Counted from the stretch's first letter, positions 1 to 9,716 are shown. The stretch: DNA of 64,000 nucleotides from Rouxiella badensis (GCA_026967495.1 CP114060.1:2232001-2296000), one strand, 5' to 3'. Notes: generated by a model from the sequence alone, not told the origin. Program-made: numbers and translations.

Positions 1-111
1 TCGCTGAGCGGGGGTCAGCGGATGATTTTCACCCGCTCCGGCAGGGACTGTTTGACCATCAGGCTGTTCCCGATTTTCGTCAACGGGCGAGCGGCCACTC
101 AAAGGTTGCAT
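1..111 (-). CDS. flk: Flk flagellar-hook regulatory protein, N-terminal fragment (cut by window edge)
   Basis: Reading the minus strand from an ATG at 111 gives 37 codons that run off the window start. The peptide begins MQPLSGRSPV and ends in PLTPAQR, resembling the E. coli Flk N-terminus (MIQPISG..., then PLSSQQR). An AAGGA ribosome-binding sequence lies just upstream. Flk couples flagellar rod/ring completion to the export specificity switch and is anchored in the inner membrane by a C-terminal segment that lies outside this window. In E. coli flk is likewise divergent from pdxB; here two extra genes separate them. The identification rests on a short N-terminus plus synteny. Confidence 0.7.
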   Translation of the reverse strand, partial: MQPLSGRSPVDENREQPDGQTVPAGAGENHPLTPAQR

Positions 112-270
112 AGTACCAGTCCTTGCTAAGAGGTTTTATGCCCCCGCAGGCTAAACATTGGGGGGATAAAAGAATATTAAACACGGCGTCGAGCGCACAA
201 GGCCGACATCATACAGATAAATCTTTTATATCGACACCGTGAATACCTTCATAGCAGAGATTCTTTTGAC

Positions 271-1187
271 TTAACTTTCCTGCTTATCCTCAACGAGGAG
301 GGTGGGTTCACGACGTCCAAACAGTGGCGTTCGCAGTCTCTGGGCCAGGATCACGCCAATCAGGGTAATTCCCCCGCCGATGAGGTGATAACTGTGCAGC
401 TGCTCGTGCAGAAACAGTACCGCGATAACCGCCGTGAAAATAGGCGTCAGGTTCATAAAGATGGTTGCCAGATTAGCCCCAAGATGATGAACGCCTTTAA
501 TCCACAGGAACGGCGCAATAATCGAGGCAGGGATACCGGCAAACAGAACCAGCGGAATGTTGTGCTCGTTCAATTGTACGTCGTTTGCCATCAGGAAATT
601 AGGCACCAGCATCACAACGCCAAAAATAATCTGCAGATAAAGCGACTGCCAGTTTGGCACGGGAATGGCCCAACGCTTGGTCAGCACGCCGTACAGCGCG
701 TAAGAGGCAGAGGCGGCGAACATCATGAGCCTCACCCATGCCAACGCCCTGTTGCAGCAGCAGTTCAGGGTGACCCGAGGCTCACCAGCCAAATCAGGCC
801 GCCGAGTGAGACCAAGCTGCCTACGGCGATGCCGACGGTGGGTACCACGCTAAGCACCACCAGGCTGATAAGCACGGTCAGTAGCGGAATAAGGGAAGCA
901 ATAATTCCCATGAAAAGCGCGCTTACTGTGTGGGCGGCATAGTAGGCCAGGCTCTGATAGAGCACCATGCCCAGCAGCCCGAGGATCATAAACTTCCACC
1001 AATATTTTTTGATTTCGGCGCGATTGCGCCACACGCTCGGCAGGATAAACGGCGTCAGGGTGACTAACGCCAGTAACCAGCGATAAAACGAGATAGCCGC
1101 GGGGTCAATAGCTCCGGCGGCTGCTTTGCTCACCACGGCGTTTAAAGACCAAATGAGCACGGCAAAAAGAGGGAACAGCAGGTTCAT
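271..1187 (-). CDS. DMT-superfamily (EamA) transporter, frameshifted twice in this record
   Basis: The N-terminal half starts MNLLFPLFAVLIWSLNAVVSKAA and reads to 765; the C-terminal half (SYALYGVLTKRW..., then FMNLTPIFTAVIAVLFLHEQ) reads in another frame down to 271. Both halves show the paired four- to five-helix repeats of EamA drug/metabolite exporters. The break is explained by two one-base insertions, at GAGGCTC 777-783 and GAGCCTC 727-733. Deleting the central base of each gives one continuous 304-residue protein reading ...WLVSSGHPELLLQQGVGMGELMMFAASAS, the normal family length. It is divergent from the AraC-type gene, which may control it. The substrate is unknown. Sequence error is more likely than genuine decay. 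Confidence 0.8.
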
Positions 1188-1226
1188 GTGTTGAGTCCAA
1201 TGTGAATGATCACGTTAGTGTATTAC

Positions 1227-1281
1227 TGTCTGGTTTTTTAGATATACTGATAACCAGACATCTTGTGACGCTAACCAGACA
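1227..1281. promoter_or_regulatory. AACCAGACA repeats in the exporter/AraC divergent promoter region
   Basis: AACCAGACA occurs at 1252-1260 and again at 1273-1281, exactly 21 bp apart (about two helical turns). Its reverse complement TGTCTGGTT lies at 1227-1235. Two same-face direct repeats between a transporter and a divergent AraC-family gene are typical of AraC-type operators. Binding by the adjacent regulator is inferred. Confidence 0.5.
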
Positions 1282-1373
1282 ATATGAGTCCCAGTGGCAC
1301 AAGAGATTGAGTAGAGTAGATCGAATTTATTAAAGCATCATTGTGGCGAATCATTTTCGCAGGAAACCTTTAT

Positions 1374-2166
1374 ATGGGCACCCCAAAAAGAGCCGCATTG
1401 CCGCCCACTCTTTTCCATTATCTACCCAGCCTCCCGAGCCGATACTGTTTCGCGGCGAAACGGTGAGCGCCAATACCGAATACGCCCCGCACTCCCACAG
1501 CTGGAGTCAGATAATTTGTGTCAAGTCGGGAGTATTGACGATGGAGGTGGACGGACAGCGTTACCTTGCGCCCCCGAGTTTGCGTTTTGGTTGCCCGCCG
1601 GAATCGTACATTCAAGTTATAACCGCAAGACCACTCGCTTTTATGCCATCGATATCGCCGCTGAACTTAATGAAGGGCTGCCGCAGTCGGCCTGTATGCT
1701 GAGCCTGACGCCGGTGTTTAACGCCATCGCAGAAGACTGTTTTGCGCGCAATTTGTCAGTGCCTAAAACCGCCGCTGATATGCGCATGTGCCAGGTTCTG
1801 CTCGACCAAATCGCCATTTGTCCGCGACTTCGCGCCTATCTCCCAGGTTCTGAAGACAAACTGCTGGCACCCGTGCTCTCGGCACTGGAAAAGGATCCGG
1901 CCAATAATCTGTCGCTGGCCGAGTGGGCAAAGCAGGTTTATACCTCCGAGCGCACGCTGTCGCGTCGGTGTCAGGAAGAGCTCGGCATGGCGTTCAGTGA
2001 ATGGCGGCAGAGGCTGCGTTTTCTATACGCTATCTCCCTGCTCGAACAGGGGAAAAGCATCCGCGAGGTTGCACTGGACGTGGGATACAGCTCCTCTTCC
2101 GCCTTCATTAACATGTTTGTGCAAATCTCGGGTACTACGCCTCAGCGTTTTCGCACTGAACAATAA
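1374..2166 (+). CDS. AraC-family transcriptional regulator (cupin + HTH), frameshifted in this record
   Basis: The N-terminal part carries a cupin-like sensor (ILFRGETVSANTEYAPHSHSWSQIICVKSG, with the HSH motif). The C-terminal ~100 residues form an AraC double helix-turn-helix (LSLAEWAKQVYTSERTLSRRCQEELG, then IREVALDVGYSSSSAFINMF). The two lie in different frames. A missing C in the C5 run at 1571-1575 restores LAPPEFAFWLPAGIVHSSYN. The best ribosome-binding site (AGGAAA) precedes ATG 1374, which is in a third frame; a missing A in the A5 run at 1385-1389 would join it. With both corrections the gene is 265 codons, a normal length. A GTG at 1343 is the alternative start. It probably controls the divergent exporter. 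Confidence 0.8.
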
Positions 2167-2255
2167 TTCGCTGGGTATATATAGCCGAAAAGCTATGGCA
2201 AAATGGCCTCCGTTTGATAAAAACTTATTTTTTTGCATGGCTAGCGGAGACAAGC

Positions 2256-3384
2256 GTGAAAATCCTGGTTGATGAAAATATGCCTTATGCGGTCGAGCTG
2301 TTCAGCCGATTGGGGGAAGTTCAGGCCGTACCCGGCCGTCCGATCCCAACAGAAGCTCTCTCGTCTGCCGATGCACTGATGGTGCGTTCTGTGACAAAGG
2401 TTAACGAGAGCCTGTTACGCGATACGCCGGTGAAATTTGTTGGCACTGCCACCGCCGGGACTGACCACGTGGATGACGGTTGGCTTGCGCAGGCGGGTAT
2501 CGGTTTCTCGGCGGCACCGGGCTGTAACGCTATCGCCGTCGTAGAATACGTGTTCTCTTCGCTGTTGATCCTTGCCCAGCGTGACGGTTTTTCTCTGCGC
2601 GACAAGACCATTGGCATCATCGGCGTGGGTAACGTTGGCTCTCGCCTGAACGCGCGCCTGACGGCACTGGGTATCCGCACGCTGCTGTGTGATCCACCGC
2701 GCGCGGCGCAAGACAGCAGTGAGACCTTCTGGACGCTCGACAAGCTGGTCGCCGAGGCTGATATTCTGACCTTCCACACGCCGCTGAATCAGTCTGGTCC
2801 CGATAAAACCTTTCATCTGGTGGATGCGGCGCTGCTCGCAGCCCTTAAACCTGGCGCTATTCTTATTAATGCCTGCCGTGGCGAAGTGGTCGACAACGCG
2901 GCGCTTCTGGACGCACTCAACGGCGAAAAACCGCTGACCGCCGTGCTTGACGTCTGGGAACCTGAACCGGAGTTGTCGCTGGCGTTGCTCGACAAGGTGG
3001 CTATCGGCACGGCTCACATCGCGGGTTACAGCCTGGAAGGCAAGGCGCGCGGCACCACGCAGGTGTTCGAGGCCTATAGCCAGTTTATCGGCAATCCGCA
3101 GCATGTTCCGCTCGCTAGCCTGCTGCCTGCGCCAGAGTTTGGCGAAGTTCTCCTGCGCGGCGAGCCTCACAGAAGCTAAACTGCTGCGTCTGGCGCACTT
3201 GGTGTATGATGTGCGCCGCGATGATGCGCCTCTGCGTCGCGTCGCGGGAAAAAGCGGGGAGTTTGACCGCCTGCGTAAGTTTTATGAAGAACGCCGTGAA
3301 TGGTCTTCGCTGCAGGTTCACTGTGATAATCACGAAACAGCAGACCTGTTGAAAAAAATCGGTTTCAGCAGCGACGTCATTTGA
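2256..3384 (+). CDS. pdxB: Erythronate-4-phosphate dehydrogenase PdxB, one frameshift near the 3' end
   Basis: PdxB oxidises 4-phosphoerythronate with NAD+ in the DXP-dependent pyridoxal-phosphate pathway. The protein begins MKILVDENMPYAVELFSRLGEV, close to E. coli PdxB, from a GTG at 2256 preceded by GGAGA. The Rossmann motif GVGNVGSRL and the catalytic Arg/Glu/His of the D-2-hydroxyacid dehydrogenase fold (NACRGEVVD, later GTAHIAGYSLEGK) are present. The frame breaks at GAGCCTC 3162-3168. Removing one C gives RGELTEAKLLRLAHLVYDVRRDD and continues through the conserved C-terminal dimerisation domain (EFDRLRKFYEERREWSSL) to the stop at 3384, giving 375 aa against 378 in E. coli. Sequence error is likely. 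Confidence 0.93.
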
Positions 3385-3491
3385 TTTTCCCCTAAGGAAC
3401 GCGCTTCATACTGACGTATCCTTTCATAAATCAGGGCGGTGATTGCCGCCCCTTTTAGTTTGTAGTCTGAAATTTTCTGGAGAGAACCAAC

Positions 3492-4502
3492 ATGTCTGAT
3501 GGCTGGAATATTGCGCTGCTTGGCGCCACTGGCGCAGTGGGTGACGCGCTGCTGGAGCTACTGTCTGAACGTCAGTTCCCGGTTGGTGAGCTTTTCCCTC
3601 TGGCGAGCGAGCGCAGCGCCGGACAAACCATTCGCTACAACGGTAAGAGCATGCTGGTACGCGATGCCGCCGAGTTCGATTGGTCACAGGTGCAACTGGC
3701 CTTTTTCGTTGCCGGTAAAGAGGCTTCCGCGAAATATGCCGAAGAAGCGGCAAATCAGGGGTGTCTGGTTATCGACAGCAGCGGCCTGTTTGCCCTGGAG
3801 CATGACGTGCCGCTGGTGGTGCCGGGCGTAAATCCGGACGTGCTGACGCACTACCGCAACCGCAACATCGTGGCGGTTGCCGATAGCCTGACCAGCCAAC
3901 TGCTGACCGCCATCAAGCCGCTGACCGAGCTGGCTGGGCTGTCTCGCCTGCACGTGACTTCTCTGCTCTCCGTTTCTGCTCTCGGCAAGGCCGCAGTTGA
4001 CGATCTCGCGGGCCAGAGCGCGCGCCTGCTCAACGGCATTCCGGCCGAGGAAGGCATCTTCAGCAAACAGCTGGCGTTTAACCTGCTGCCGTTGCTGAAT
4101 GACGGCGAAGGCAGCGTGCTCGAAGAACGTCGCCTGGTTGATCAGGTGCGAAAAGTGGTGCAGGACGATGGCCTGCCGATTTCCGTTAGCTGCGTGCAGT
4201 CGCCGGTGTTCTACGGTCATGCGCAGGTCGTGCATCTCGAAGGTTTGCGTCCGCTGTCTGCCGAAGAAGCTCGTGCTGAGCTTGAGAAGGTTGACGACAT
4301 CAATTTGAGCGACGAAGACGACTTCCCGACCCAGGTCAGCGATGCTTCAGGTAATGCTTCATTGAGCATCGGCTGCCTTCGCAACGATTACGGTATTCCT
4401 GAGCTTATCCAGTTCTGGTCTGTCGCCGATAACGTGCGCTTTGGTGGCGCGTTGATGGCGGTAGAAACGGCTGAGAAATTGATCCAGGAGTATTGGTATT
4501 AA
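3492..4502 (+). CDS. usg: Usg, aspartate-semialdehyde dehydrogenase-like protein
   Basis: A 336-residue protein of the ASADH fold beginning MSDGWNIALLGATGAVGDALLELL, with an N-terminal NAD(P)-binding loop GATGAVG. Where true ASADH has the catalytic cysteine, this protein reads ADSLTSQLL, so it is expected to lack that activity, as in other Usg proteins; its role is unknown. It starts at ATG 3492 behind GGAGA and ends at TAA 4500-4502, whose last A is the first base of the truA start codon, implying translational coupling as in the E. coli usg-truA unit. Confidence 0.93.
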   Translation: MSDGWNIALLGATGAVGDALLELLSERQFPVGELFPLASERSAGQTIRYNGKSMLVRDAAEFDWSQVQLAFFVAGKEASAKYAEEAANQGCLVIDSSGLFALEHDVPLVVPGVNPDVLTHYRNRNIVAVADSLTSQLLTAIKPLTELAGLSRLHVTSLLSVSALGKAAVDDLAGQSARLLNGIPAEEGIFSKQLAFNLLPLLNDGEGSVLEERRLVDQVRKVVQDDGLPISVSCVQSPVFYGHAQVVHLEGLRPLSAEEARAELEKVDDINLSDEDDFPTQVSDASGNASLSIGCLRNDYGIPELIQFWSVADNVRFGGALMAVETAEKLIQEYWY

Positions 4503-5333
4503 TGTCTGTTGAGCAACCCTCCGAACAGGCGTCTCCGGCCGTGGCTGAGCGCATTGCCTTGGGGATTGAATATGACGGCAGCCGCTATTACGGCTGGCAG
4601 CGTCAGCAGGAAGTCGAAAGCGTGCAGGAGTGGCTCGAGAAGGCGTTGAGCCGCGTGGCCGACGCGCCCATTACCGTGCAGTGCGCCGGGCGTACCGATG
4701 CCGGTGTAAGTGCAACCGGTCAGGTCGTGCATTTCGATACCCCGGTTATCCGCAAGGATGCCGCCTGGACCATGGGGGTAAACACCCATCTGCCAAAAGA
4801 TATTGCGGTGCGCTGGGTGAGCCACGTCCCGCAGGACTTCCATGCCCGTTTTACCGCGACGGCGCGGCGTTATCGTTATGTGATTTATAACCATCGCTAT
4901 CGTCCTGGCATCTTAAGTCATGGAATTACCCACGTTCATATGCCGTTGGATGTTGAAAAAATGCAGCGGGCAGGGCAATGTTTGCTGGGCGAAAATGACT
5001 TCACCTCATTTCGTGCGGTTCAATGCCAGTCAAGAACGCCTTGGCGCTTCATGATGCATCTCAACGTGAGCCGGTTTGGAAATTATGTTGTGGTTGATAT
5101 AAAGGCCAACGCATTTGTTCATCATATGGTGCGCAATATCGTCGGCAGTCTGGTTGAAATAGGTGCGGGTAACCAGCCTGAAAGCTGGATGGCTGAATTG
5201 TTGGCTGCGAAAGACAGAAATCTTGCTGCAGCCACGGCCAAGGCTGAAGGTTTGTATCTTGTTGCCGTTGATTATCCTGAAAAGTTTGCTCTACCAGCCG
5301 TCACTATGGGCTCCACTTTTTCTCGCCGATTAA
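4502..5333 (+). CDS. truA: tRNA pseudouridine(38-40) synthase TruA, stop codon lost by a one-base insertion
   Basis: TruA converts U38-U40 of tRNA anticodon arms to pseudouridine. The catalytic aspartate motif GRTDAGV is present, as are the family blocks RRYRYVIYNHRYRPG, ENDFTSFRAVQCQS and FVHHMVRNIVGSLVE. As printed, the frame runs on without a stop into dedA, giving a false 505-residue fusion. The T5 run at 5317-5321 appears one base too long: with T4 the end reads MGSTFLAD followed by TAA at 5331-5333, matching the conserved TruA terminus (...FLAD). The corrected protein is 276 aa, against 270 in E. coli. The start ATG 4502 overlaps the usg stop and follows AGGAG. Confidence 0.92.
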
Positions 5334-5353
5334 AGGACATTAGAGGTAATACC

Positions 5354-6010
5354 ATGGAATTCATCCACTATATCGTTGATTTTATCCTGCATATCGATGT
5401 GCATCTCACCGAGCTGGTTGCGCAGTATGGCGTCTGGGTTTATGCCATTCTGTTCGTGATTCTTTTTTGCGAAACCGGGCTGGTGGTTACGCCATTCCTG
5501 CCGGGCGATTCGCTGCTGTTTGTTGCGGGGGCACTTGCTGCGCTGCCAACCAACAGCCTCGACGTCCATCTGATGGCGTTTCTGATGGTGGTGGCTGCCG
5601 TCGTGGGTGATGCGGTGAACTACACCATTGGGCGTTTGTTCGGTGCGAAGCTATTTTCCAATCCGAATTCAAAAATTTTTCGTCAAAGTTATTTAGATCA
5701 AACTCACAAGTTTTACGAGAAACATGGCGGCAAAACGATTATTCTTGCGCGCTTTGTGCCAATTGTTCGCACTTTTGCACCTTTTGTTGCCGGCATGGGA
5801 CGCATGTCTTATCGCCAATTTGCCGCCTATAACGTGATCGGTGCGCTATTCTGGGTACTGTTACTGACATACGCTGGCTACCTTTTTGGCAATGTGCCGT
5901 TTGTGCAGAACAATTTGAAATTTGTGATTGTCGCCATTATCGTTGTTTCTGTTTTGCCGGCGATTATCGAGGTAATTCGTCACCGCAAAACGGCTAAAAA
6001 CGCGGGATAG
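5354..6010 (+). CDS. dedA: DedA-family inner membrane protein
   Basis: A 218-residue protein from ATG 5354, preceded by AGAGGT, beginning MEFIHYIVDFILHIDVHLTELVAQYG as in E. coli DedA (219 aa). It has several membrane segments and the family signatures ETGLVVTPFLPGDSLLF and GGKTIILARFVPIVRTFAPFVAGMG. DedA/VTT-fold proteins support proton-motive force and lipid carrier recycling; some are flippases. It follows truA by 20 nt and is a separate gene: the apparent in-frame fusion to truA is explained by one extra T in the truA tail. Confidence 0.93.
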   Translation: MEFIHYIVDFILHIDVHLTELVAQYGVWVYAILFVILFCETGLVVTPFLPGDSLLFVAGALAALPTNSLDVHLMAFLMVVAAVVGDAVNYTIGRLFGAKLFSNPNSKIFRQSYLDQTHKFYEKHGGKTIILARFVPIVRTFAPFVAGMGRMSYRQFAAYNVIGALFWVLLLTYAGYLFGNVPFVQNNLKFVIVAIIVVSVLPAIIEVIRHRKTAKNAG

Positions 6011-6304
6011 CGGTCAGGCCGTAGGGCAGAGGAAACCCTGTCCCTGGCGTGAATTATTAAAATTAAAGGCATTAAACCAAAGGGTAAGACCAGTTTTTTA
6101 TCTACAGTCTCTAACTGTTATGGTTTAATGAGCGACATTTGTGGTCTGTTCCTGCGAGCAACCCTCCCTGTAGGACGTTTTTTAGCGGCTCGAGTTGCTT
6201 AAAAATTCTTGATAATTGGGGACGGTTATTTGTTTTAAGCAGGGGACTTGTTACAGCATGAACAGCGAACTGGCGTTTGCCAGGTTCAAACAGAAAGGTC
6301 ATCG
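6011..6304 (+). promoter_or_regulatory. accD upstream region
   Basis: This 294-bp gap separates dedA from accD. No gene of its own was found. An open frame enters from 6248 into accD but lacks family similarity upstream of 6305. The gap presumably carries the accD promoter; no site could be assigned with confidence. Confidence 0.3.
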
Positions 6305-7225
6305 ATGAGCTGGATTGAACGAATTCTTAATAAGAGCAACATCTCGCAAACCCGTAAAGCAAGCATTCCAGAAGGTGTCTGGACCAAATGCGATAGCTGT
6401 GGTCAGGTGTTATACCGCGCTGAACTCGAGCGCAATCTGATGGTTTGTCCTAAGTGCGACCACCATATGCGTATGTCTGCGCGTATGCGTCTGTTCACTT
6501 TCATGGACGAAGGGAGCGAGGTCGAATTGGGTAGCGAGCTTGAGCCTAAAGATTTGCTTAAGTTTAGAGACTCCAAAAAATATAAAGATCGTCTGCTGGC
6601 TGCTCAGAAAGAAACTGACGAGAAAGATGCAATGGTCGTGATGAAAGGCACCCTGTACGGCATGCCAATCGTTGTTGCTGCATTCGAATTTGCCTTCATG
6701 GGCGGTTCAATGGCATCCGTTGTCGGCGCGCGTTTCGTTCGTGCGGTCGAACAGGCTCTTGAAGACAACTGTCCACTGGTCTGTTTCTCTGCCAGCGGCG
6801 GAGCACGTATGCAAGAAGCGCTGATGTCTCTGATGCAGATGGCAAAAACCAGTGCTGCACTGGCTAAACTTCAAGAGCGTGGTCTGCCTTACATCTCCGT
6901 ACTGACTGACCCAACTATGGGCGGGGTTTCAGCCAGTCTGGCAATGCTTGGCGATATCAACGTGGCTGAGCCTAAAGCGTTGATCGGCTTTGCGGGTCCT
7001 CGCGTTATCGAGCAGACCGTACGTGAGAAACTGCCGCCAGGCTTCCAGCGCAGTGAGTTCCTGATTGAAAAAGGCGCGATCGACATGATCGTTCGTCGTG
7101 CAGAACTGCGTAACAAACTGGGCAGCGTGTTGGCCAAGTTGACCGGCCATCCTGAACCTAAAGTCACCGAAGTCCCTGTTATCAAAGCAGACGACGCTTC
7201 AGCTGATCATCATCAGGATGCCTGA
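6305..7225 (+). CDS. accD: Acetyl-CoA carboxylase carboxyltransferase subunit beta
   Basis: The beta subunit of the carboxyltransferase half of acetyl-CoA carboxylase; with AccA it transfers the carboxyl group from biotin to acetyl-CoA, the first committed step of fatty-acid synthesis. Start ATG 6305 follows AAAGG and gives MSWIERILNKSNISQTRKASIPEG, the family N-terminus. A four-cysteine zinc ribbon is visible (C29, C32, C48, C51). The crotonase-type core includes GGSMASVVGARF, FSASGGARMQEALMSLMQM and TDPTMGGVSASLAMLGD. It is 306 aa, against 304 in E. coli. It lies upstream of folC across a 214-bp gap. Confidence 0.96.
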   Translation: MSWIERILNKSNISQTRKASIPEGVWTKCDSCGQVLYRAELERNLMVCPKCDHHMRMSARMRLFTFMDEGSEVELGSELEPKDLLKFRDSKKYKDRLLAAQKETDEKDAMVVMKGTLYGMPIVVAAFEFAFMGGSMASVVGARFVRAVEQALEDNCPLVCFSASGGARMQEALMSLMQMAKTSAALAKLQERGLPYISVLTDPTMGGVSASLAMLGDINVAEPKALIGFAGPRVIEQTVREKLPPGFQRSEFLIEKGAIDMIVRRAELRNKLGSVLAKLTGHPEPKVTEVPVIKADDASADHHQDA

Positions 7226-7257
7226 CAGGCAGCAACAATAGCCTGTGAGTGAAAATT

Positions 7258-7278
7258 GGCGGCAAGCTTCTTGCCGCC
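7258..7278 (+). terminator. Hairpin after accD
   Basis: A perfect 9-bp stem, GGCGGCAAG / CTTGCCGCC, with a 3-nt loop lies 33 nt after the accD stop. The downstream sequence is only moderately T-rich, so termination may be partial. Confidence 0.5.
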
Positions 7279-7439
7279 TCTGCTATTATCCTCGCCAGTG
7301 GCGGGGATAAACAAAATGGGCTGTTATCCAGCGTCGTGCGCACAGTACTGACAAAGGGGCATTGCCTGTCGTAAAAGTCCGGTAATGCATGTCCTTCAGG
7401 CTCATTATGAATCTGAACAGATTACGTTAGGCGGGACTT

Positions 7440-8720
7440 ATGCAAAACATCTCTATTCCTGAAGCCACGTCGCCTTTGGCCACGTGGCTTCATTATCTTG
7501 AAAATCTTCATTCTCAGGCGATTGAGCTCGGAACCGACAGAGTAAATACCGTGGCAACGCGCATGAATCTTCTGACTCCCGCTCCCCAGGTCTTTACCGT
7601 CGCCGGAACCAATGGCAAAGGCACCACCTGCCGCACGCTCGAAGCCGTGCTGATGGCCGCAGGGTATCGCGTGGGCGTTTATAGCTCACCGCATCTGGTG
7701 CGCTACACCGAGCGCGTGCGTATTCAGGGGCAGGAGCTGAGCGAAGCCGAACACTGTCAGTCCTTTGCGCTGCTCGAGGCCGGTCGCGGTGATATTTCGC
7801 TGACCTATTTCGAATACGGCACCCTGTCGGCGTTACAGCTGTTTAAGCAGGCGGCGCTCGACGTGGTTATCCTTGAAGTGGGCCTTGGCGGTCGTCTTGA
7901 TGCCACCAACATTGTCGATGCCAACGTTTCCGTCGTGACCAGCATTGCGCTCGACCACACCGACTGGCTCGGTTCCGATCGCGAGAGCATCGGCCGTGAG
8001 AAAGCAGGCGTATTCCGCAAGGACCGTCCTGCGGTCGTGGGGGAGATTGATATGCCGCAGTCGATTGCCGACGTCGCCAACGAAAAAGGCGCGCACCTGC
8101 ACCGCGTGGGTCAGGACTGGCATTATCAGGTCGGCAGCAGCGACTGGAGCTGGCGTTGCGAAGGCGTAGAGACAGCGGCTTACAGCGCACTGCCGCTGCC
8201 TAACGTGCCGCTGGCGAATGCGGCGACGGCGTTGGCCGCATTGCACTATAGTGAAATCAACGTTTCGGAAGACGCGCTGCGTCAGGGGTTGCAGCAGGCA
8301 TCCTTGCCGGGCCGCTTCCAACAGGTTAGCGAATCTCCACGTCTGATCCTCGACGTTGCTCATAATCCACACGCTGCCGGGTATTTAGCCGGTAAACTTT
8401 CTGATTTGCCACGTCAGGGCGGAAAAGTGCGTGCAGTTATCGGTATGTTGTTGGATAAAGACATTGCCGGAACGTTGGACTGTCTGAAACCGCAGGTTGA
8501 TGTCTGGTACTGTGCTCCTCTCGAGGGTCCGCGCGGTGCTGGGGTCGCGGCGTTGACAGAACATCTTCCCGAGGCGTTTTCGTTCACAGATGTGGTGAGC
8601 GCATGGAAACAGGCGATGCAGGATGCTGAAAGTCAGGATATTGTTATAGTCTGTGGATCATTTCATACCGTAGCGCATGTGATGGCTGCGTTGGATACGG
8701 GGAATACCAGTGGCAAGTAA
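7440..8720 (+). CDS. folC: Bifunctional dihydrofolate synthase / folylpolyglutamate synthase
   Basis: FolC adds glutamate to dihydropteroate and extends the polyglutamate tail of folates. The 426-residue protein carries the Mur-ligase ATP loop AGTNGKGTT at about residues 55-63, then YSSPHLVRYTERVRI, EVGLGGRLDATNIV and the C-terminal ILDVAHNPHAAGYLAGKL. E. coli FolC is 422 aa. Its last codons overlap the GTG start of dedD, indicating translational coupling. It contains one of only four intact GAGCTC hexamers seen in the window (7524-7529). Confidence 0.95.
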   Translation: MQNISIPEATSPLATWLHYLENLHSQAIELGTDRVNTVATRMNLLTPAPQVFTVAGTNGKGTTCRTLEAVLMAAGYRVGVYSSPHLVRYTERVRIQGQELSEAEHCQSFALLEAGRGDISLTYFEYGTLSALQLFKQAALDVVILEVGLGGRLDATNIVDANVSVVTSIALDHTDWLGSDRESIGREKAGVFRKDRPAVVGEIDMPQSIADVANEKGAHLHRVGQDWHYQVGSSDWSWRCEGVETAAYSALPLPNVPLANAATALAALHYSEINVSEDALRQGLQQASLPGRFQQVSESPRLILDVAHNPHAAGYLAGKLSDLPRQGGKVRAVIGMLLDKDIAGTLDCLKPQVDVWYCAPLEGPRGAGVAALTEHLPEAFSFTDVVSAWKQAMQDAESQDIVIVCGSFHTVAHVMAALDTGNTSGK

Positions 8721-9461
8721 GTTTCAAAATCGTCTGGTTGGCACCGTAATTCTGGTGGCGTTGGGGGTCATTATTCTCCCGGGGTTGCTGGATGGAAAAA
8801 GAAGCACTATGAGGACGAGTTCGCCTCGATTCCTCTGGTTCCAAAAGCCGGGGATTCTCAGGATCAGGAAAACGCCGGGCAGGTGACGCAGGCGTTACCG
8901 GCTCAGCCGCCAGAAGGGGCGAGTGCGGCAATCAACGCTGGCGCTGCCGAGGCGGCACACGCCGCCGCACAGGCTGACGGAGAAGCCGATGAAGGCGATA
9001 CCGCCACCGCCGCGCCGAAAACTGAATCACCCAAAGCGACGCAGCCTAAAACTTTGACGCCGCCTGCGATGACAGAATCTCGTCAGGCACAGCAGCCAAG
9101 GCAGACGCAGACCAAACCGGTCGAACCGAAGCGCGTTGAGCCTAAAAAGGTGGAGCCTAAACCTGTTGAGACGGCTAAAACTGAAACTCGCCCGCAGACG
9201 CCTGAAAAGGCCCCGGCGGGTCAGTCTTACGTCGTACAGTTAGGGGCGTTGAAAAATGCTGATAAAGTGAACGAGGTGGTCGCTAAACTGCGTTTATCAG
9301 GCTATCGTGCTTATACCGTCCCGGCCACGCCGGTTCAGGGGCAAATCACCCGCGTCTTCGTTGGGCCTGAAGCCAATAAGCAAAACCTTGAAGCCTCTCT
9401 GTCTTCGCTGAAAAGCGTCAGCGGATTGAGCGGCGTAGTGCGTGCCTACTCTGCCCACTAA
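8710..9461 (+). CDS. dedD: DedD, SPOR-domain cell-division protein, one frameshift
   Basis: DedD is a bitopic inner-membrane protein that goes to the septum through a C-terminal SPOR domain binding denuded peptidoglycan. From GTG 8710 the frame reads VASKFQNRLVGTIVLVALGVIILPGLLDG, the E. coli-like membrane anchor, then breaks at the A5 run 8796-8800. Restoring a sixth A gives DGKKKHYEDEFASIPLVPKAGD and joins the long Pro/Lys/Glu-rich linker (repeated KPVEPKRVEPKKVEPK) to the SPOR domain (QSYVVQLGALKNADKVNEVVAKL ... SGLSGVV). The corrected length is 250 aa. It overlaps the folC end. Confidence 0.9.
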
Positions 9462-9505
9462 ACTGTCTTTCACCCATTAACGTACAGGGTGGTTGATTCC
9501 TCTAC

Positions 9506-9544
9506 AGCACCCCGGTTACCGAATTGTCAGGTATCCGGGGTGCT
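9506..9544. repeat. Inverted-repeat element, copy 1
   Basis: The arms AGCACCCCGGTTACC and GGTATCCGGGGTGCT surround a 9-nt loop. The core (CACCCCGGTTAC-GA, then AGGT-TCCGGGG) recurs at 16134-16167 after hisP. It sits after dedD and could end transcription or act as an mRNA stabiliser, but no strong T-tract follows. Confidence 0.5.
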
Positions 9545-9700
9545 TGCAGTGGCGTCTGTTTGTAGGTTAAGGGGCGCGAAGACTAAGCGGAATGTGCCCT
9601 TTTTAGGTAACTTGAATTTATAACGTTTCGTTATCTTTTTGCGGTGATTGATGTTTTTTTAGCCGCAATGATTAATTTGGCTGACCGGCAGATTTCCCCT

Positions 9701-9716
9701 ACGCAAACGTTTTCTT
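9701..9716 (+). promoter_or_regulatory. PurR operator of cvpA-purF
   Basis: ACGCAAACGTTTTCTT matches the 16-bp PurR consensus (ACGCAAACGTTTTCNT) at every defined position. It lies 111 bp before cvpA, next to a probable -10 element (TAGAAT, 9724-9729). PurR with hypoxanthine or guanine represses the equivalent E. coli operon from the same position. Confidence 0.9.
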
